DNA from: Mermis nigrescens
Lineage: Eukaryota > Nematoda > Enoplea > Mermithida > Mermithidae
Reading direction: 5' to 3'
Assembly (NCBI GenBank): GCA_036768485.1
Contig: JAVLUZ010000627.1
Location: forward strand, 186,001-250,000
Length of the DNA: 64,000 bases
The notes under the pieces are model-generated. The model saw only the letters and a list, made by a program, of their open reading frames with translations. It made no database searches and was not told the DNA's origin. The position numbers and the translations under genes are program-made. Shown piece after piece: positions 55,101 to 64,000 of the stretch. Position 1 is the stretch's first letter, and every line of letters begins with the position of its first letter.

Positions 55101-58100
55101 TTAAAAAGGGTCAAGTGCATATGTGGGCAGCAAGAAAATTCTGGGGGTGCAAGATTTTTCGAAGGTAAAAAAATGGCCTTAACAATGGTGGTATGGTGAA
55201 AAACACCATTTTTCGACGTTTCTCATCAAAATTGAATTATGGGCGGGGGGTATTTTGATTTATGGGGGCTGCATATCCCCCCAAACCCCCCCTCCCCACG
55301 CCCAGGTGTGGTCAAGTGGATCTATGTAAAAATCGGGGCTCTACTTATACATATATAACTTGCGTATCGCCGGATAGAAAAAAGTAAAATTTATAATTAG
55401 TGTAAATTTCTTATTCGACAAACAATTTTCGAAGCTAGAATGCAAGCTGCCTTTCATTAGCTTATCTAAATTTATGGCCATTTAGAGCAGATGCATAAAT
55501 TATTCGCTTCAATCGCCAGGCACGTATCTCTGGGAGGGAATGAGGGCGGTTCGGACCCCCAAAATTCTGAAAAATCGGAAAAATAGGACTTTTTAAACGT
55601 TATTTTGTCCTATTTTTGGCCTTTTTAGGCTTAGTCCCCCCTCCAAAAAATTGGTGTTGGTCCCCTCCCCCAAAAAAATGGACGGCCAGCTATGTGCCTG
55701 TCAATCGCAGCAGAAATGGTCACGATAATCAATACAATTTGAATTGAACAGAATAATTAGAATAATCTGCAAAACATAAATTTAAAACTTAAGGCGCAGT
55801 AAACATATTGCGAATCTGCATTGGAGCTTTGCTACGGAAATATTGAATTATAAATTAAATATTGCAATGTAATACGTAGCGTAAGTATTAATTCGAATGC
55901 ATCACTTGGAGCTACGATAACGTACATTTTACATTTTGCGCGTAGTCTGATGCGCACCTTTTCTCTCACGGCTTTACGCTTTACACTTACGCGCAAACTA
56001 GTTTACACTTCTTGATTTGATTCAGTCAGTTGACCACTTAGTTTACACTCGGTGCGAACTAGTTCACAATTTTTTGATCGGACTGTCTTGACCACTTGGT
56101 TAACACATCGTGCAGGCTGGTTTACGCCAGCTTGTATGCGTTTTTGCGTCAATTGGTTTACATTAATCGAACCGCTTAGTTGATATTCGTCCCTTTTGCG
56201 TAACATACGCATTAGTTGCGATGGTATTAATCTAGTGAGTTTAAATTTGTCCTACGTTAATGCTTAAATGTGAAACGTAATGTCGTTTACACTTCTTATT
56301 TTTGCACTAGTTTACGAAATGTTGTAAATTGCGTACAACGGCGGTTTACACCCCAGTGTTGGAGGTGCGTAAAGGCCGATCATATGTACTGTAATTTAAT
56401 CATTCATTTTTCGCTCAAGTTTACACTTTACGCTCTCTACACCGGTGTATACTTTACAATCGTTTTGCAGCACTTGTCGCACTACTACAGCTGCCTGAAC
56501 GATTCGACCACCCGACGGCAACGAGACGACGACGACGACGACTTTGCCGTCGGCGAATCGCTGCCGTCCAACGACGTCATCAACGGCGGCCGGACGTTGG
56601 CCCGGTCGAGCGACTACGACGAACCGAACAGCGCCAGCGCGTCGGTCGAATCGGTCGACTTGGCGGCGCGCCAAGTCAATTTGGCACCGTGCCAAGTCGT
56701 CGACGATTACGTCGGTTTCGTCGTGCAGCCGAGGAAGAAATCGTCGCAGGGTCAACAGCAGGAGCCGCCTCAACAACAAAAGACGGGTCCTAGCGATGAG
56801 GAAATTATCGAAGAATTAAGTTAGTTTACATTATTTTCCGACTTTAAATTTTCGCCACACCCTACCACTTTTTTTAATTCCGTGCGCTTTGTATTTTTTG
56901 GTAATAACACGCTGAAGTCTTACGTGACAGCTTCGTACTTTACTTTACACTTTTATCATAACTATACGCTTTTACATTTACATCTGTTTCAAATTATTCT
57001 TCGCACGACTTTGTACGTAATGTATAACTTGAAACGTATGCTAATTTCTAATATTTCGGGAACAGCGGTTTCCGGTCTCTTACTTTTGGTGTAAACTGAA
57101 GTTTTAAAACTTTATAGCTTTCTTTGCACGTCTATTTTCATATTTTTATTCCGACTTTACATTTTTCGGTAAAAATTAGATAAAATGCGTAGTTCTTGAC
57201 GATACATTTTAACATGGCCTTATTTTCCGTGTTTTTATCGGGCTTATATATATATACATCGTTGAAGCCTTTAGTAATTTTATTTATTTCTAAATGTCAT
57301 TAACATTGTGCCTCTACATTGAATTTGCCGAGGTGTTGCCTATGCTTAAGCTTTGTGTAAAGTGAAACATTTATATGTATATAAGCTTTATATTACGCAA
57401 TCTTATTCATAACAGGATCGATATCCAGTTCTGGACGCCCGACGGAAAAATACGAAGTGCTGAAGAAAATAGGCGCGGGGTACGGTAGCTTTCGCTTAAT
57501 GTTGTTTACACCTACAAATGTAATGTTTACTCACTCTTCTTGTGCTACAGTAGGATATTAGAAATCGGAACAACGCAAATTTAATGTTTTTGCGTCAATT
57601 GTAACAAAAATTCGGCAATTTTCGTGCGATGACATTTAGCCCCGCATTTAGTTACATAGTTTACACATCGGCTATTGTTTTAAATATGACTTTACACTCA
57701 ATTTCTATTTCAAACATTTAATTGCGTCTTTTTATACCTCGCTCGCTTTCGAAAGCCCTGTTGTAAATTAAAGATTTATTTGAATAATTTTTATTTGCAT
57801 TTAAATGTACTTCGCATCACTGTTGGTAGTTTACACAAATATTACTGTAGTACTCCGTATTATGCGTTACAGTATGGCTAGATGGCCTTCGATTCCTGCA
57901 AGGCGAGTGTTTAAAGCAGCGGGGGTCGGGTTTAATTATGGGAGAGTCGGGCTATCGCTTTTAATATTGAGAAATTTTCAACTGAAGCCGTAGACCATGA
58001 TCAAAAGAATAGGTGTATAGTAATGGAATTCAAATTAACGATCCTGGTCATCTTTTGGATGCTTTTCTTTTCTTACCTCGTTAATAATGGCTTATTGACT

Positions 58101-61100
58101 CGAATTATTTTCAGTGAAAAAATATATGAATCTGTCCATTAGCGATTTCGACCGACTGTGATGCCTAGAGTTAAGGCTGTGTTTACTAGGGGGCGGGGGG
58201 CGCCCTTCCCCTGGGCTGGAACAAAAGTTTTAAAGGTATGATAATGCACGGAAAGATGGAAAAATCGAATGCCTTTGTCGTAAAATCTGAAATTTTCGGC
58301 CTTTCGCGCCGGATGTGAAGTATTTTTCATCATTTTGGCCTAAGCGCGACCAAAAAATGATACTTTTTATAGCCTTTTGAGTGAACAATTTTTTCAAAAA
58401 TTTTAAATTCCTTAAATCTGACTGTTAAATCTCCTTACACGCTGTAGTTGTGTAAAGTTTACGTTGAAAACTAAGTGTCGTTCCAGAGCGGTAAGAAGCT
58501 AAATTTTTTCAGGATATTTTATGTAAGGTCAGAATTACAAGCCTGACTGTTAGCTTTGGCTACTCCCGGTAGTGTGTAAACTTTAAACTGGTCAGTCTTT
58601 GTTGACGTGTAAAGCTTACACTACAAATTTATTTCAATAATTTAACATTGTCAAACGTGAAGTTTTTTCGAAATATTGAACGTAAGATTAGGATTACGAA
58701 TTTGACAGTTAAAATTTAGGTTTAGTTGAAGAGCATTGTAAAAGCTCAATTTTTTAATAATGTTTCATGTAACGTCAGATTTGCGAATCTGACTGTAATA
58801 TTTCCAGGCACGTAGCTTTGGGGGAGAATGGGGGCTCCGGACCCCCTCCCCCTCCAAAAAATTAATAAAAAAACGGAAAAATAGAATTTTTCACTTGTTA
58901 TTTTGTGCTATTTCCTAGCTTAGACCCCCCCCAATAGGTGTTGGTCCTCCAAAAATAGGAGGGCAGCTACGTGCCTGAACATTCCTCTACACCTATCAGT
59001 TGTGAGGAGTGTACACTGAAAATTAACTTTAGCCCATAGTATTGCAGGAGCTTATTTTTTACAAAGTGTTCTCCTTAACGTCAGGATAACGAATCTGAGT
59101 TTCTTGCATCATTCTTGCGGACAAAAGCAGTAATAGTATGAGAATTATTCCGGCTTTTCGCGTAGGATTAATACTTTCATGCGCTTTTCGATCAAAACGT
59201 TAAAAATTGATCACTTTATATATTTTTCAGTGTTACAAGCGATATAATGAAGTCAAACGGAATAAAAATGCTTTAAAATACGGTATTACCGGGGAGAGGG
59301 TTTTATATGCCATTTCGACCATTGCCGTTCGAATAGCAAAATATCGTGAACATTAAATTTACTGGTTTTGATTTGTGGAATTTCCCTCCCCCCTCTGCCG
59401 ACTCTGACCTTATGCATCTATGTATGCTTGTAACCACCAGAATATATGGAGATGACCAGGGACGGATTTATGGGAAGGCCGCCCTCATTGGTCCAAAATA
59501 GTGCGCAAAATTAAGGATTTTTGAGCGATTTTCGGCTTAAAACGGCTAATTTTTCCGCCCAAGTCAGGGTTCCGCCCCCCCCTTAGGGTACCGCCCCCCC
59601 CCCCTCAGGGAAATCCTGGATCAGCTACTGGAGATGACTGACTTTGAGTGATTATCGTCCACCAAGCTCTCTGCGTACACGAAGTGGATCCTGCCTAAAG
59701 ATTAAAAGCGTTTTTCGAATTTGACAGTGCCAGTGGCCAAGTGTTTACTGCCAAACGAAAGAGCAAGGACCAAATAGTGGCCATAAAGTGCATGGATTTT
59801 CGCAGCCAACCAAAGAAAGACATGTTGTTATCTGAGATTAAAGTCATGCAACAATACCGGCATCCTAACCTAGTGAATTATCTCGAGGTATAGTAAATTA
59901 ATTATTTGATTGGTAATTTAATTAATCAACAATGAGTAAATTGGCTCGGTACAGAACTACAGTGCTCGCCTTGAAACATGACGCACTATAATCGTCAGAT
60001 TTATATTAGATGATGTGTTGCGAGCGCCGCGTTTCGTCTATAATGGGCTATCATCTCTTTTTTATTATTATAGGATATTTATCTGTATCATACCATTAAT
60101 CTGGCGATGCGGACGGCGCAATTTAATTATTAATAGTGCCAAGAAGAAGGAAGCGAGCACGTGAATGCTGGAAGCGCGCACGTGAATGCCGTTCTATATT
60201 CAGGCGAGCCGACATTAAAATCAATATTTAGCTATTAATAGCGCCAACAAGAAGGAAGCGCGCACGTGAATGCCGGAAGCGCGCATGTGAATGCCGAATG
60301 AAATGCGCGCTTCCTTCTTGTTGGTGCTATAAACGCAAATTTCGCCGTCCGCATCGCTAGATTAACGGCATGATACAGATAAATATCCTATAATAATAAA
60401 AAAGAGATGATAGCGCATTATAGACGAAACGCGGCGCTTGCGACACATCATCTAATATAAATCTGACGATTATAGTGCGTCATGTTTCATGGCGAGCACT
60501 GTACTTAATTAATTAGCCAAAATAATCATCGTTTGATTCGGCGTATGCTCGGGCAAATATAGGCAGTTTTCAACGAAAGACTGTAGAAAATTAATTGACT
60601 TTATTAAATTAATTGGGCAATTGAGGAATTTTTTCATCCGAGAAATTTTTTGTCGAATTTTAGCAAATTTCAATTTTTTTCTCTGCCTATTCGTAGAGCT
60701 ACTTGATCGAAAACGACGATTTGTGGGTTGTGATGGAGTATTTGGAGGGCGGTTGTCTGACGGACGTGGTCACCGAAACTTGCATGCAAGAGGCTCAAAT
60801 CGCCTACGTTTTGAGGGAATGCTTGCAGGCGGTGGAATTTTTGCACAGGTTTGCACTTTACACCATTGACAAACGGCCTAGCCCGAGTATAAATTATGCA
60901 GGGGTGGGATCTCTCCGTCTTAGCGAACCATCCCTCGAAATTTTAGGGTGACACCGGACTCTGACTCACCCCTTTCTCGACCCCTGGCGGCCCTACGTAA
61001 CCCCTCAATTTTCATCCCTGACCCCTGCTGACCCCTGACTCGAATTTTGACGATCTCTGACAAAACTTAAATTTTTGTTCCATTTTAAGGCGCTTTTTGT

Positions 61101-63801
61101 CCGAAAATCGCAAAAATGTTCAAAATTGTCTCGCCCAAGAACATGGCCGAGTAATAGCCCACTTAAAAAAACGAACGAGTCGCTACTTTACACTCGAGCC
61201 ATATTATAATGCTCCTATAAACGAGACCGCTTGTTTTCTTATTAGACGACGGGTTCAAAGTGGCCGGGATGTTGAATAATTATTTCGGTTTAGCTTTTGA
61301 TTGAAAAAAACGAGAGAAAAATGATTCAACATTCGACCTGGAGCTTTACACTCTTTAATTTTATTTTTACACTTTACAAATTTTACACTGACTTCACAAC
61401 GGAATTCGCTAAAACGATTGGGTGTCATTTTACTGTTTATTCTGGGGCATACTGTAGGATTATTTGCACGAATTAATGCATCGAATCGGGTTTACACTAC
61501 TCGCCACGAATGTTTACGCTTTAATAAGCTTCTAGAGCTTGTTAGGGTTATATCTTTAACACGTCGGTCCTATTTCCGCCCACGCACGTCCGACGTGTTA
61601 AACATATATACCTGAACATGCTCTATTATCCTATGAAGCATATTAAATCGTAATCATTCGTGGCCAGCTAATGTATTTAACTCGCATCGCTAGCGTTTTT
61701 AATAAATTTAAACTTTTGTAGTAAATAATAAACGATGAAAGGGCGTTGTAAACTCACATACAAGTTAGCCTTGTTCGTTTAAGACGTTAAAAGAAGTTAA
61801 TACGACTGTGGGGCTGAAGTCAATGGTATTAAATTGGTGAAGTTGAGGTATTAATTACAGGCAATTACTACTTCTGGCGCGATGCGATGAAAATTTTAGA
61901 GAATTTCTGACTTTTTTACGAGTTTTTCTCCCAAAAAGTCGTAAAATTTTTTACGCGGGGAAGTCTTCACCGAATGCAAAATAATTGTGGATGTCCGTCT
62001 GTATGATTCCAGGCATCCATCCAAGAATCTATATTTTTTACCCCAATTTTTCGAAAACTCTTTTCTTAACCCGCATTCGTCTAAAATGAAATAGATTCGG
62101 AGAAGCTAAGGTAACTTCTGGTACAGGGTTAGAAATCTGAAGCTTTATGGGATGGACCTTCCACTTTGACTCGCGTCCACACGTTGGCGTGAGAGGCGGG
62201 GTTTGGTGGTATGCTCCCCCAGAAGTTGAAAATTTCCCACCCCCCAGAAATCAAAATACCCCCCCCCGGAATTCAAATTTTGAATTTTTTTTTACCTGTT
62301 TTAGCGATTTTTCGATGCCATTGGATAGTGCTCAATGAGAAAGGTCGAAAAATGGTGCTTTATTCGCCATACGACCACTTTTAAGACCATTTTTGGACCT
62401 TTGAAAATGTTTTCAACCCCCCCCCCAGAAATTTTTTCACTCCCCCGAAATTTCGGTGCTGCCCACCTATGCTCGCGTCTACCTATTCGGAAATACGTAA
62501 TTAGAAATTAGGGATTTCTCTCATAATCCAGGGTTGGCCGTTCCCTCACGATTTTTACCACGTCCACTTATCGATAATTTTTTCTACCATTTTTTGGGTA
62601 ACCCTTTCTTTTCCACGAAATCGGCCGGCTGTTCTGTCGCAAGCATATGCGATATATATATGTATAGTAGGGTATCCTCAATCTTAAGTCGGTCGTCCTG
62701 TCATCCCTCCAAAAATCAAGTTAAACGACTTTTAAGCAGAAACCCGATTTTCCCGTTTCTTCTATGTGATTTAATTTATCTTTTAGTGATTCTGAGCAAA
62801 TACGGGGAATGGATAATTGGTTACAAATTTCGGTCTAAAATGGCAAAAAACGCGTAAAAATTGCCAAAAAAATCGGGAATGGTGTTCAAAAATTTCCTGA
62901 CCTTGCAGAACAAGGGGGGACGTCCAACATTGAATGTGGCGGGGATTTCCAAACCCTCTCTCTGTTATAAGTGTGTCCAAACCACACCTGGGCGTGGGGG
63001 TGAGGTACGCACCCCCCTCAGAAACCAAAATACCCCCTCCCAGAAACCAGAAACCCAAATACCCCCCATTCGATTTTTGAAGTTTTTCTTGTTTGTTTTC
63101 GCAATTTTTTGATGCCTGTGGACAATTCTCGATGAGAAACGCAAAATGGTGTTTTTTCGCCATACCGCCATTTTTGAGGCCATTCTTTGACTTTTGAAAA
63201 ATCTTGTTCACCCTTTCCCCAGCATTTTAATGCAGCCTACCTATGGTTCAGACCATAGGTGGGCGGCTCCAAAGTTCTGGGGGGTGCCATCGAACACTAT
63301 CCATTGGCATCAAAAAATTGCAAAAAACCAGACAAATTTTAAAAGTTGAATTCTAGGGGGTATTGTGATTTCTGGGGTAGCATACCCCTCAAACCCCCCC
63401 ACCCCCTACACGCTCAGGTATAGTCAAGACCCCGGTTGCTTGCGTCATATTCATCTCGTCGTTTGCGCATCTCGCAGCCACGAAATTATTCATCGGGATA
63501 TCAAATCGGACAACGTGTTGCTGGGTATGGACGGTTCGGTGAAATTGACCGATTTCGGGTTTTGCGCCAAACTGAGCGGCGACCGACCCAAGCGGGACAC
63601 AATGATAGGGACCCCTTATTGGATGGCCCCCGAAGTGGTCAAACGAGAGCAGTACAATTACAAAATAGACGTTTGGTCGCTGGGCATTTTGGCCATGGAA
63701 ATGATCGACGGCGAACCTCCTTATTTAAACGAAACTCCGCTCAAAGCCTTGTATTTAATCGCCCAAAATGGAAAACCGGAAATAAAACCGTCGGAAAACA
63801 G
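48962..63801 (+). CDS. Group I p21-activated kinase gene, eight internal exons (partial)
   Basis: Ser/Thr kinase activated by Rac/Cdc42-GTP, acting in the cytoplasm on actin, adhesion and MAPK signalling. Exons: 48962-49193, 49524-49660, 53410-53690, 56471-56819, 57416-57479, 59728-59887, 60697-60848, 63478-63801; every donor/acceptor pair is GT-AG and the phases agree across all seven introns (about 566 codons). Order: CRIB, autoinhibitory segment, Pro-rich linker with PPPVPPKP, Asp-rich linker, SDEEIIEEL pre-kinase motif, then kinase motifs GxGx[17 protein letters not shown] and [14 protein letters not shown] directly followed by an autoinhibitory segment, without a PH domain, indicates group I rather than group II PAK or Cla4. 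N-terminal exon(s) and the kinase C-lobe end are missing. Exons are GC-richer than the AT-rich, MITE-laden introns. Orthology to PAK1, 2 or 3 is not resolvable. Confidence 0.92.
49194..49523. other. PAK intron, T-rich with local duplication
   Basis: 330 bp, overwhelmingly T and A on the + strand. A segment of about 105 bp is duplicated: ATCGTTCATGTTCGCTTTTA at about 49270 and ATCGTTCTTGTTCGCTTTTA at about 49355, each followed by TTTATACTACT and AAATTTGGTAAA. Confidence 0.7.
49524..49660 (+). CDS. PAK exon b: autoinhibitory segment
   Basis: Acceptor TTTTTTTTAAG, donor GATG|GTAAAC. Reads [19 protein letters not shown], matching the part of the group I autoinhibitory domain that continues from the CRIB (family pattern K..NPQAVLDVL.FY). 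In the inactive dimer this packs against the kinase C-lobe. The rest of the exon ([15 protein letters not shown]) is lineage-specific linker. Confidence 0.88.
50723..50886 (-). mobile_element. hAT-type MITE family B (copy B2)
   Basis: CAGGCACGTACTGGCC...CAGAGATACGTGCCTG, reverse orientation to B4. Flanks ATTATTTT (50715-50722) and ATTACTTC (50887-50894) match 6/8, differing by T/C changes. Confidence 0.85.
51074..51259 (+). mobile_element. hAT-type MITE family A (copy A2)
   Basis: CAGGGGCGGATTTAGG...CCTGGATCCGCCACTG with exact 8-bp flanks GGGAGGAG at 51066-51073 and 51260-51267. Confidence 0.93.
52101..52283 (+). mobile_element. hAT-type MITE family A (copy A3)
   Basis: CAGGGGCGGATTTAGG...CCTGGATCCGCCATCTG with exact flanks AGTGTTGC at 52093-52100 and 52284-52291. 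The right end has CATCTG instead of CACTG. Confidence 0.93.
52804..52950 (+). mobile_element. hAT-type MITE family B (copy B3), 3'-truncated
   Basis: CAGGCACGTAGCTGTGG at the left, AAATTCGGAAAAAACCGG, TTTCGTGCTATTTTTGG and GGTGTTGGTCCCCCCCC inside. It breaks off after AAATAGGAGGGCG and lacks the CGTGCCTG terminus; family D-like sequence follows. Confidence 0.75.
53410..53690 (+). CDS. PAK exon c: proline-rich linker
   Basis: Acceptor CCCCCTGCCAG, donor GCG|GTGGGT (the alternative GTACCT 4 nt downstream does not keep frame with the next exon). 93 codons rich in Pro and Asp/Glu, with [24 protein letters not shown] and, at the end, [11 protein letters not shown], a PxxP segment suited to SH3 partners such as Nck- or PIX-type adaptors by analogy with other PAKs. 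Codon use is GC-rich against the flanking intron. No close family sequence is expected in this linker, so assignment rests on phase and position. Confidence 0.75.
53972..54167 (-). mobile_element. hAT-type MITE family A (copy A4)
   Basis: CAGTGGCGGATCTAGG...CTAAATGCGTCCCT(G), reverse orientation. Flanks GGGTTCAG at 53964-53971 and 54168-54175, with the last G of the terminus shared with the duplication. Confidence 0.88.
54607..54798 (+). mobile_element. hAT-type MITE family A (copy A5)
   Basis: CAGGGGCGGATTTAGG...CCTAAATCCGCCACTG with exact flanks GCTATGAT at 54599-54606 and 54799-54806. Confidence 0.93.
55118..55310 (+). mobile_element. hAT-type MITE family C (copy C3)
   Basis: CATATGTGGGCAGC...CCCACGCCCAGGTGTG with exact flanks GTCAAGTG at 55110-55117 and 55311-55318. 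Carries the TTCGACGTTTCTCATCA signature also seen in C1. Confidence 0.92.
55517..55700 (+). mobile_element. hAT-type MITE family B (copy B4)
   Basis: CAGGCACGTATCTCTGGG...GGCCAGCTATGTGCCTG with exact flanks TCAATCGC at 55509-55516 and 55701-55708; the best complete reference copy of family B in the window. Confidence 0.93.
56471..56819 (+). CDS. PAK exon d: acidic linker and pre-kinase motif
   Basis: Acceptor ATCGTTTTGCAG, donor TTAA|GTTAGT; starts in phase 0 and leaves one base. 116 codons: [19 protein letters not shown], a Ser/Asp-rich region, then [22 protein letters not shown]. The SDEEIIEEL motif corresponds to the S/TDEEI.EKLR segment just before the kinase domain in group I PAKs and anchors the assignment. 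The six-Asp run comes from a GAC/GACGAC tract. The strong open frame on the opposite strand (56396-56779) is a GC-rich shadow. Confidence 0.85.
56820..57415. other. PAK intron
   Basis: 596 bp, AT-rich, no gene or mobile element recognised; one exact TTTACAC at 56944. Ends TCTTATTCATAACAG. Confidence 0.6.
57416..57479 (+). CDS. PAK exon e: start of kinase domain
   Basis: 64 nt; acceptor CATAACAG, donor GCGGG|GTACGG, entering with two bases and leaving with two. Reads [21 protein letters not shown], corresponding to the RSIVSxGDPxxKYxxxEKIGxG stretch of group I PAKs that opens the Gly-rich loop. The donor GTACGG is weak but is the only one that joins the next exon in frame. Confidence 0.85.
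58165..58400 (+). repeat. Dispersed repeat family F, copy 2
   Basis: GGGGGCGGGGGGCGCCC, GATAATGCACGGAAAGATGGA, ATTTTCGGCCTTTCGCGCCGG and TTGGCCTAAGCGCGACCAAAAAATGA, colinear with 47440-47680. The GGCC-TTTCG-CGCC word resembles the family E hairpin. Confidence 0.6.
58805..58977 (+). mobile_element. hAT-type MITE family B (copy B5)
   Basis: CAGGCACGTAGCTTTGGG...GGCAGCTACGTGCCTG; flanks AATATTTC (58797-58804) and AACATTCC (58978-58985) match 6/8, differing only by T/C. Confidence 0.88.
59457..59630 (+). mobile_element. hAT-type MITE family A (copy A6)
   Basis: CAGGGACGGATTTATGG...CCTGGATCAGCTACTG with exact flanks GAGATGAC at 59449-59456 and 59631-59638. Confidence 0.92.
59728..59887 (+). CDS. 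PAK exon f: kinase N-lobe
   Basis: Acceptor GAATTTGACAG, donor CTCGAG|GTATAG. Completes the Gly-rich loop ([10 protein letters not shown]), then VAIKCMDF with the ATP-anchoring Lys and [19 protein letters not shown] with the helix C Glu. The match to group I PAKs is strong throughout. Confidence 0.95.
59960..60501. mobile_element. Tc1/mariner-type MITE in PAK intron
   Basis: TA then CAGTGCTCGCCTTGAAACA at the left; TGTTTCATGGCGAGCACTG then TA at the right. Inverted arms of about 185 bp (59960 to about 60145; about 60310-60501) with landmarks ATAATCGTCAGATTTATA and GATAAATATCCTATAATAA on both. The centre repeats GAAGGAAGCGCGCACGTGAATGCC-like units. No transposase. Confidence 0.9.
60697..60848 (+). 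CDS. PAK exon g: kinase hinge and helix E
   Basis: Acceptor GCCTATTCGTAG, donor CACAG|GTTTGC. Reads [19 protein letters not shown] (hinge WVVMEYL), then LTDVVTET, the near-invariant PAK segment, and [10 protein letters not shown]. Starts in phase 0 and leaves two bases that the next exon completes. Confidence 0.96.
62178..62471 (-). mobile_element. hAT-type MITE family C (copy C4)
   Basis: CACACGTTGGCGTGAG...GGTGCTGCCCACCTATG, reverse orientation, with exact flanks CTCGCGTC at 62170-62177 and 62472-62479. The longest copy (294 bp). Confidence 0.93.
62983..63245 (-). mobile_element. hAT-type MITE family C (copy C5)
   Basis: CACACCTGGGCGTGGGG...GCAGCCTACCTATG; flanks GTCCAAAC (62975-62982) and GTTCAGAC (63246-63253), 6/8. 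It shares its right flank with C6. Confidence 0.88.
63254..63422 (+). mobile_element. hAT-type MITE family C (copy C6)
   Basis: CATAGGTGGGCGGC...CACGCTCAGGTATA, opposite orientation to C5, with an internal deletion (169 bp). Flanks GTTCAGAC (63246-63253) and GTCAAGAC (63423-63430), 6/8. It ends 55 nt before PAK exon h. Confidence 0.85.
63478..63801 (+). CDS. PAK exon h: catalytic loop to subdomain X
   Basis: Acceptor GCATCTCGCAG, donor AACAG|GTTAAA. Reads [19 protein letters not shown] (catalytic HRD and the PAK-typical IKSDN), [10 protein letters not shown] (DFG), [15 protein letters not shown] with the activation-loop Thr, [19 protein letters not shown] and [12 protein letters not shown]. 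The divergent patches are in the activation segment start (SGDRPKRD) and after APEVV (KREQYNYK). The kinase C-terminus must lie beyond the window. Confidence 0.96.
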
Positions 63802-64000
63802 GTTAAAAAAATATTAACGAAAAATTCTATTTTTGAATTTTTTGCTGACTATTCTCTTCAATACGCGATTCATCAATTTATTAAATTTGTTCTCGTATTC
63901 TTCTACGTATTTATTATTTAATTCACGCATTTATTTATTTTTTGTGGATATTTTTATCTACCAGTACTTATTTATATGATTATTTATTTTTTATTCACTG
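63802..64000. other. Start of the next PAK intron
   Basis: AT-rich, no exon recognised before the window edge. Confidence 0.6.

Larger units (their letters stand above)
53691..56470. other. PAK intron (2.8 kb) with four MITEs
   Basis: Holds A4 (53972), A5 (54607), C3 (55118) and B4 (55517). 54330-54420 is a TTTA/T-rich low-complexity run whose open frame encodes mostly Phe/Leu and is not a gene. From about 55900 the sequence becomes rich in TTTACAC words (see findings). The intron ends ATCGTTTTGCAG. Confidence 0.7.
57480..59727. other. PAK intron (2.25 kb)
   Basis: Contains a family F repeat (58165-58400), B5 (58805), a family D repeat (59150-59420) and A6 (59457), together with several TTTACAC/GTGTAAA words. 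57480-58160 shows no recognisable gene; a 62-codon frame at 57805-57993 has no support. Confidence 0.65.
60849..63477. other. PAK intron (2.6 kb)
   Basis: 60849-62170 is AT-rich with several TTTACAC words (60858, 61187, 61345, 61366, 61382, 61491) and no gene. Three family C MITEs follow (62178, 62983, 63254), the last ending about 55 nt before the acceptor GCATCTCGCAG. Confidence 0.65.

Noticed and set aside
56396..56779. 127-codon minus-strand frame rich in Arg/Leu
   Set aside because: Shadow of the GC-rich PAK exon d on the opposite strand.
56491..56819. Alternative acceptor ACTACTACAG for PAK exon d
   Set aside because: Joining there from either donor of exon c breaks frame or meets a stop; the acceptor at 56470 keeps phase 0.

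Overview
The window looks like nuclear DNA of an invertebrate animal; I cannot place it more narrowly. It holds a multi-exon group I p21-activated kinase (PAK) gene with AT-rich introns, tandem Penelope-like retroelements with a GIY-YIG endonuclease, a decayed Maverick/Polinton element, a LINE fragment and dense non-autonomous hAT and Tc1/mariner-type elements. No bacterial operons, rRNA or tRNA genes were seen.

Layout. (1) 1-17640: one G-poor (+ strand) minisatellite built on a 15-nt core with short linkers of varying length, interrupted once by a hAT MITE. Its very long open frames on both strands are a by-product of the repeat. (2) 17771-20444: a DNA element with about 242-bp inverted ends. 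(3) 21080-31432: remains of a Maverick/Polinton gene cluster (packaging ATPase plus small capsid-cluster genes). It is broken by frameshift and stop and by two insertions: a 7.5-kb Penelope-like array (21953-29442, 12-bp target duplication) and a 1.1-kb inverted-repeat element (29810-30902). The Penelope array has one inverted 5'-truncated copy, two full tandem copies of period 2977 bp, and a hammerhead ribozyme motif intact in one copy and mutated in the other. (4) 33465-34059: a jockey/CR1-like LINE C-terminal fragment. (5) 34400-47230: a repeat graveyard containing a three-level nest of hAT-type elements, TTGG and GGGTCC arrays, a 2.16-kb fold-back element, and a dispersed GGCGC-GAA-GCGCC hairpin. 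(6) 48962 to the right edge: the PAK gene on the + strand. Eight internal coding exons can be placed with mutually consistent splice phases: CRIB, autoinhibitory segment, Pro-rich linker, Asp-rich linker, then the kinase domain up to subdomain X. The N-terminal exon(s) and the C-terminal end are not seen. Its introns hold most of the short hAT MITEs, many with exact 8-bp target duplications.

The only evidently functional host gene is PAK, a Rac/Cdc42-activated Ser/Thr kinase. The rest is a record of transposition. No previously undescribed multi-gene system is apparent. The most unusual signals are the Penelope-in-Maverick nest with its ribozyme pair, the dispersed ultra-stable hairpin, the G-quadruplex-prone minisatellite and an over-represented TTTACAC motif in the PAK introns.
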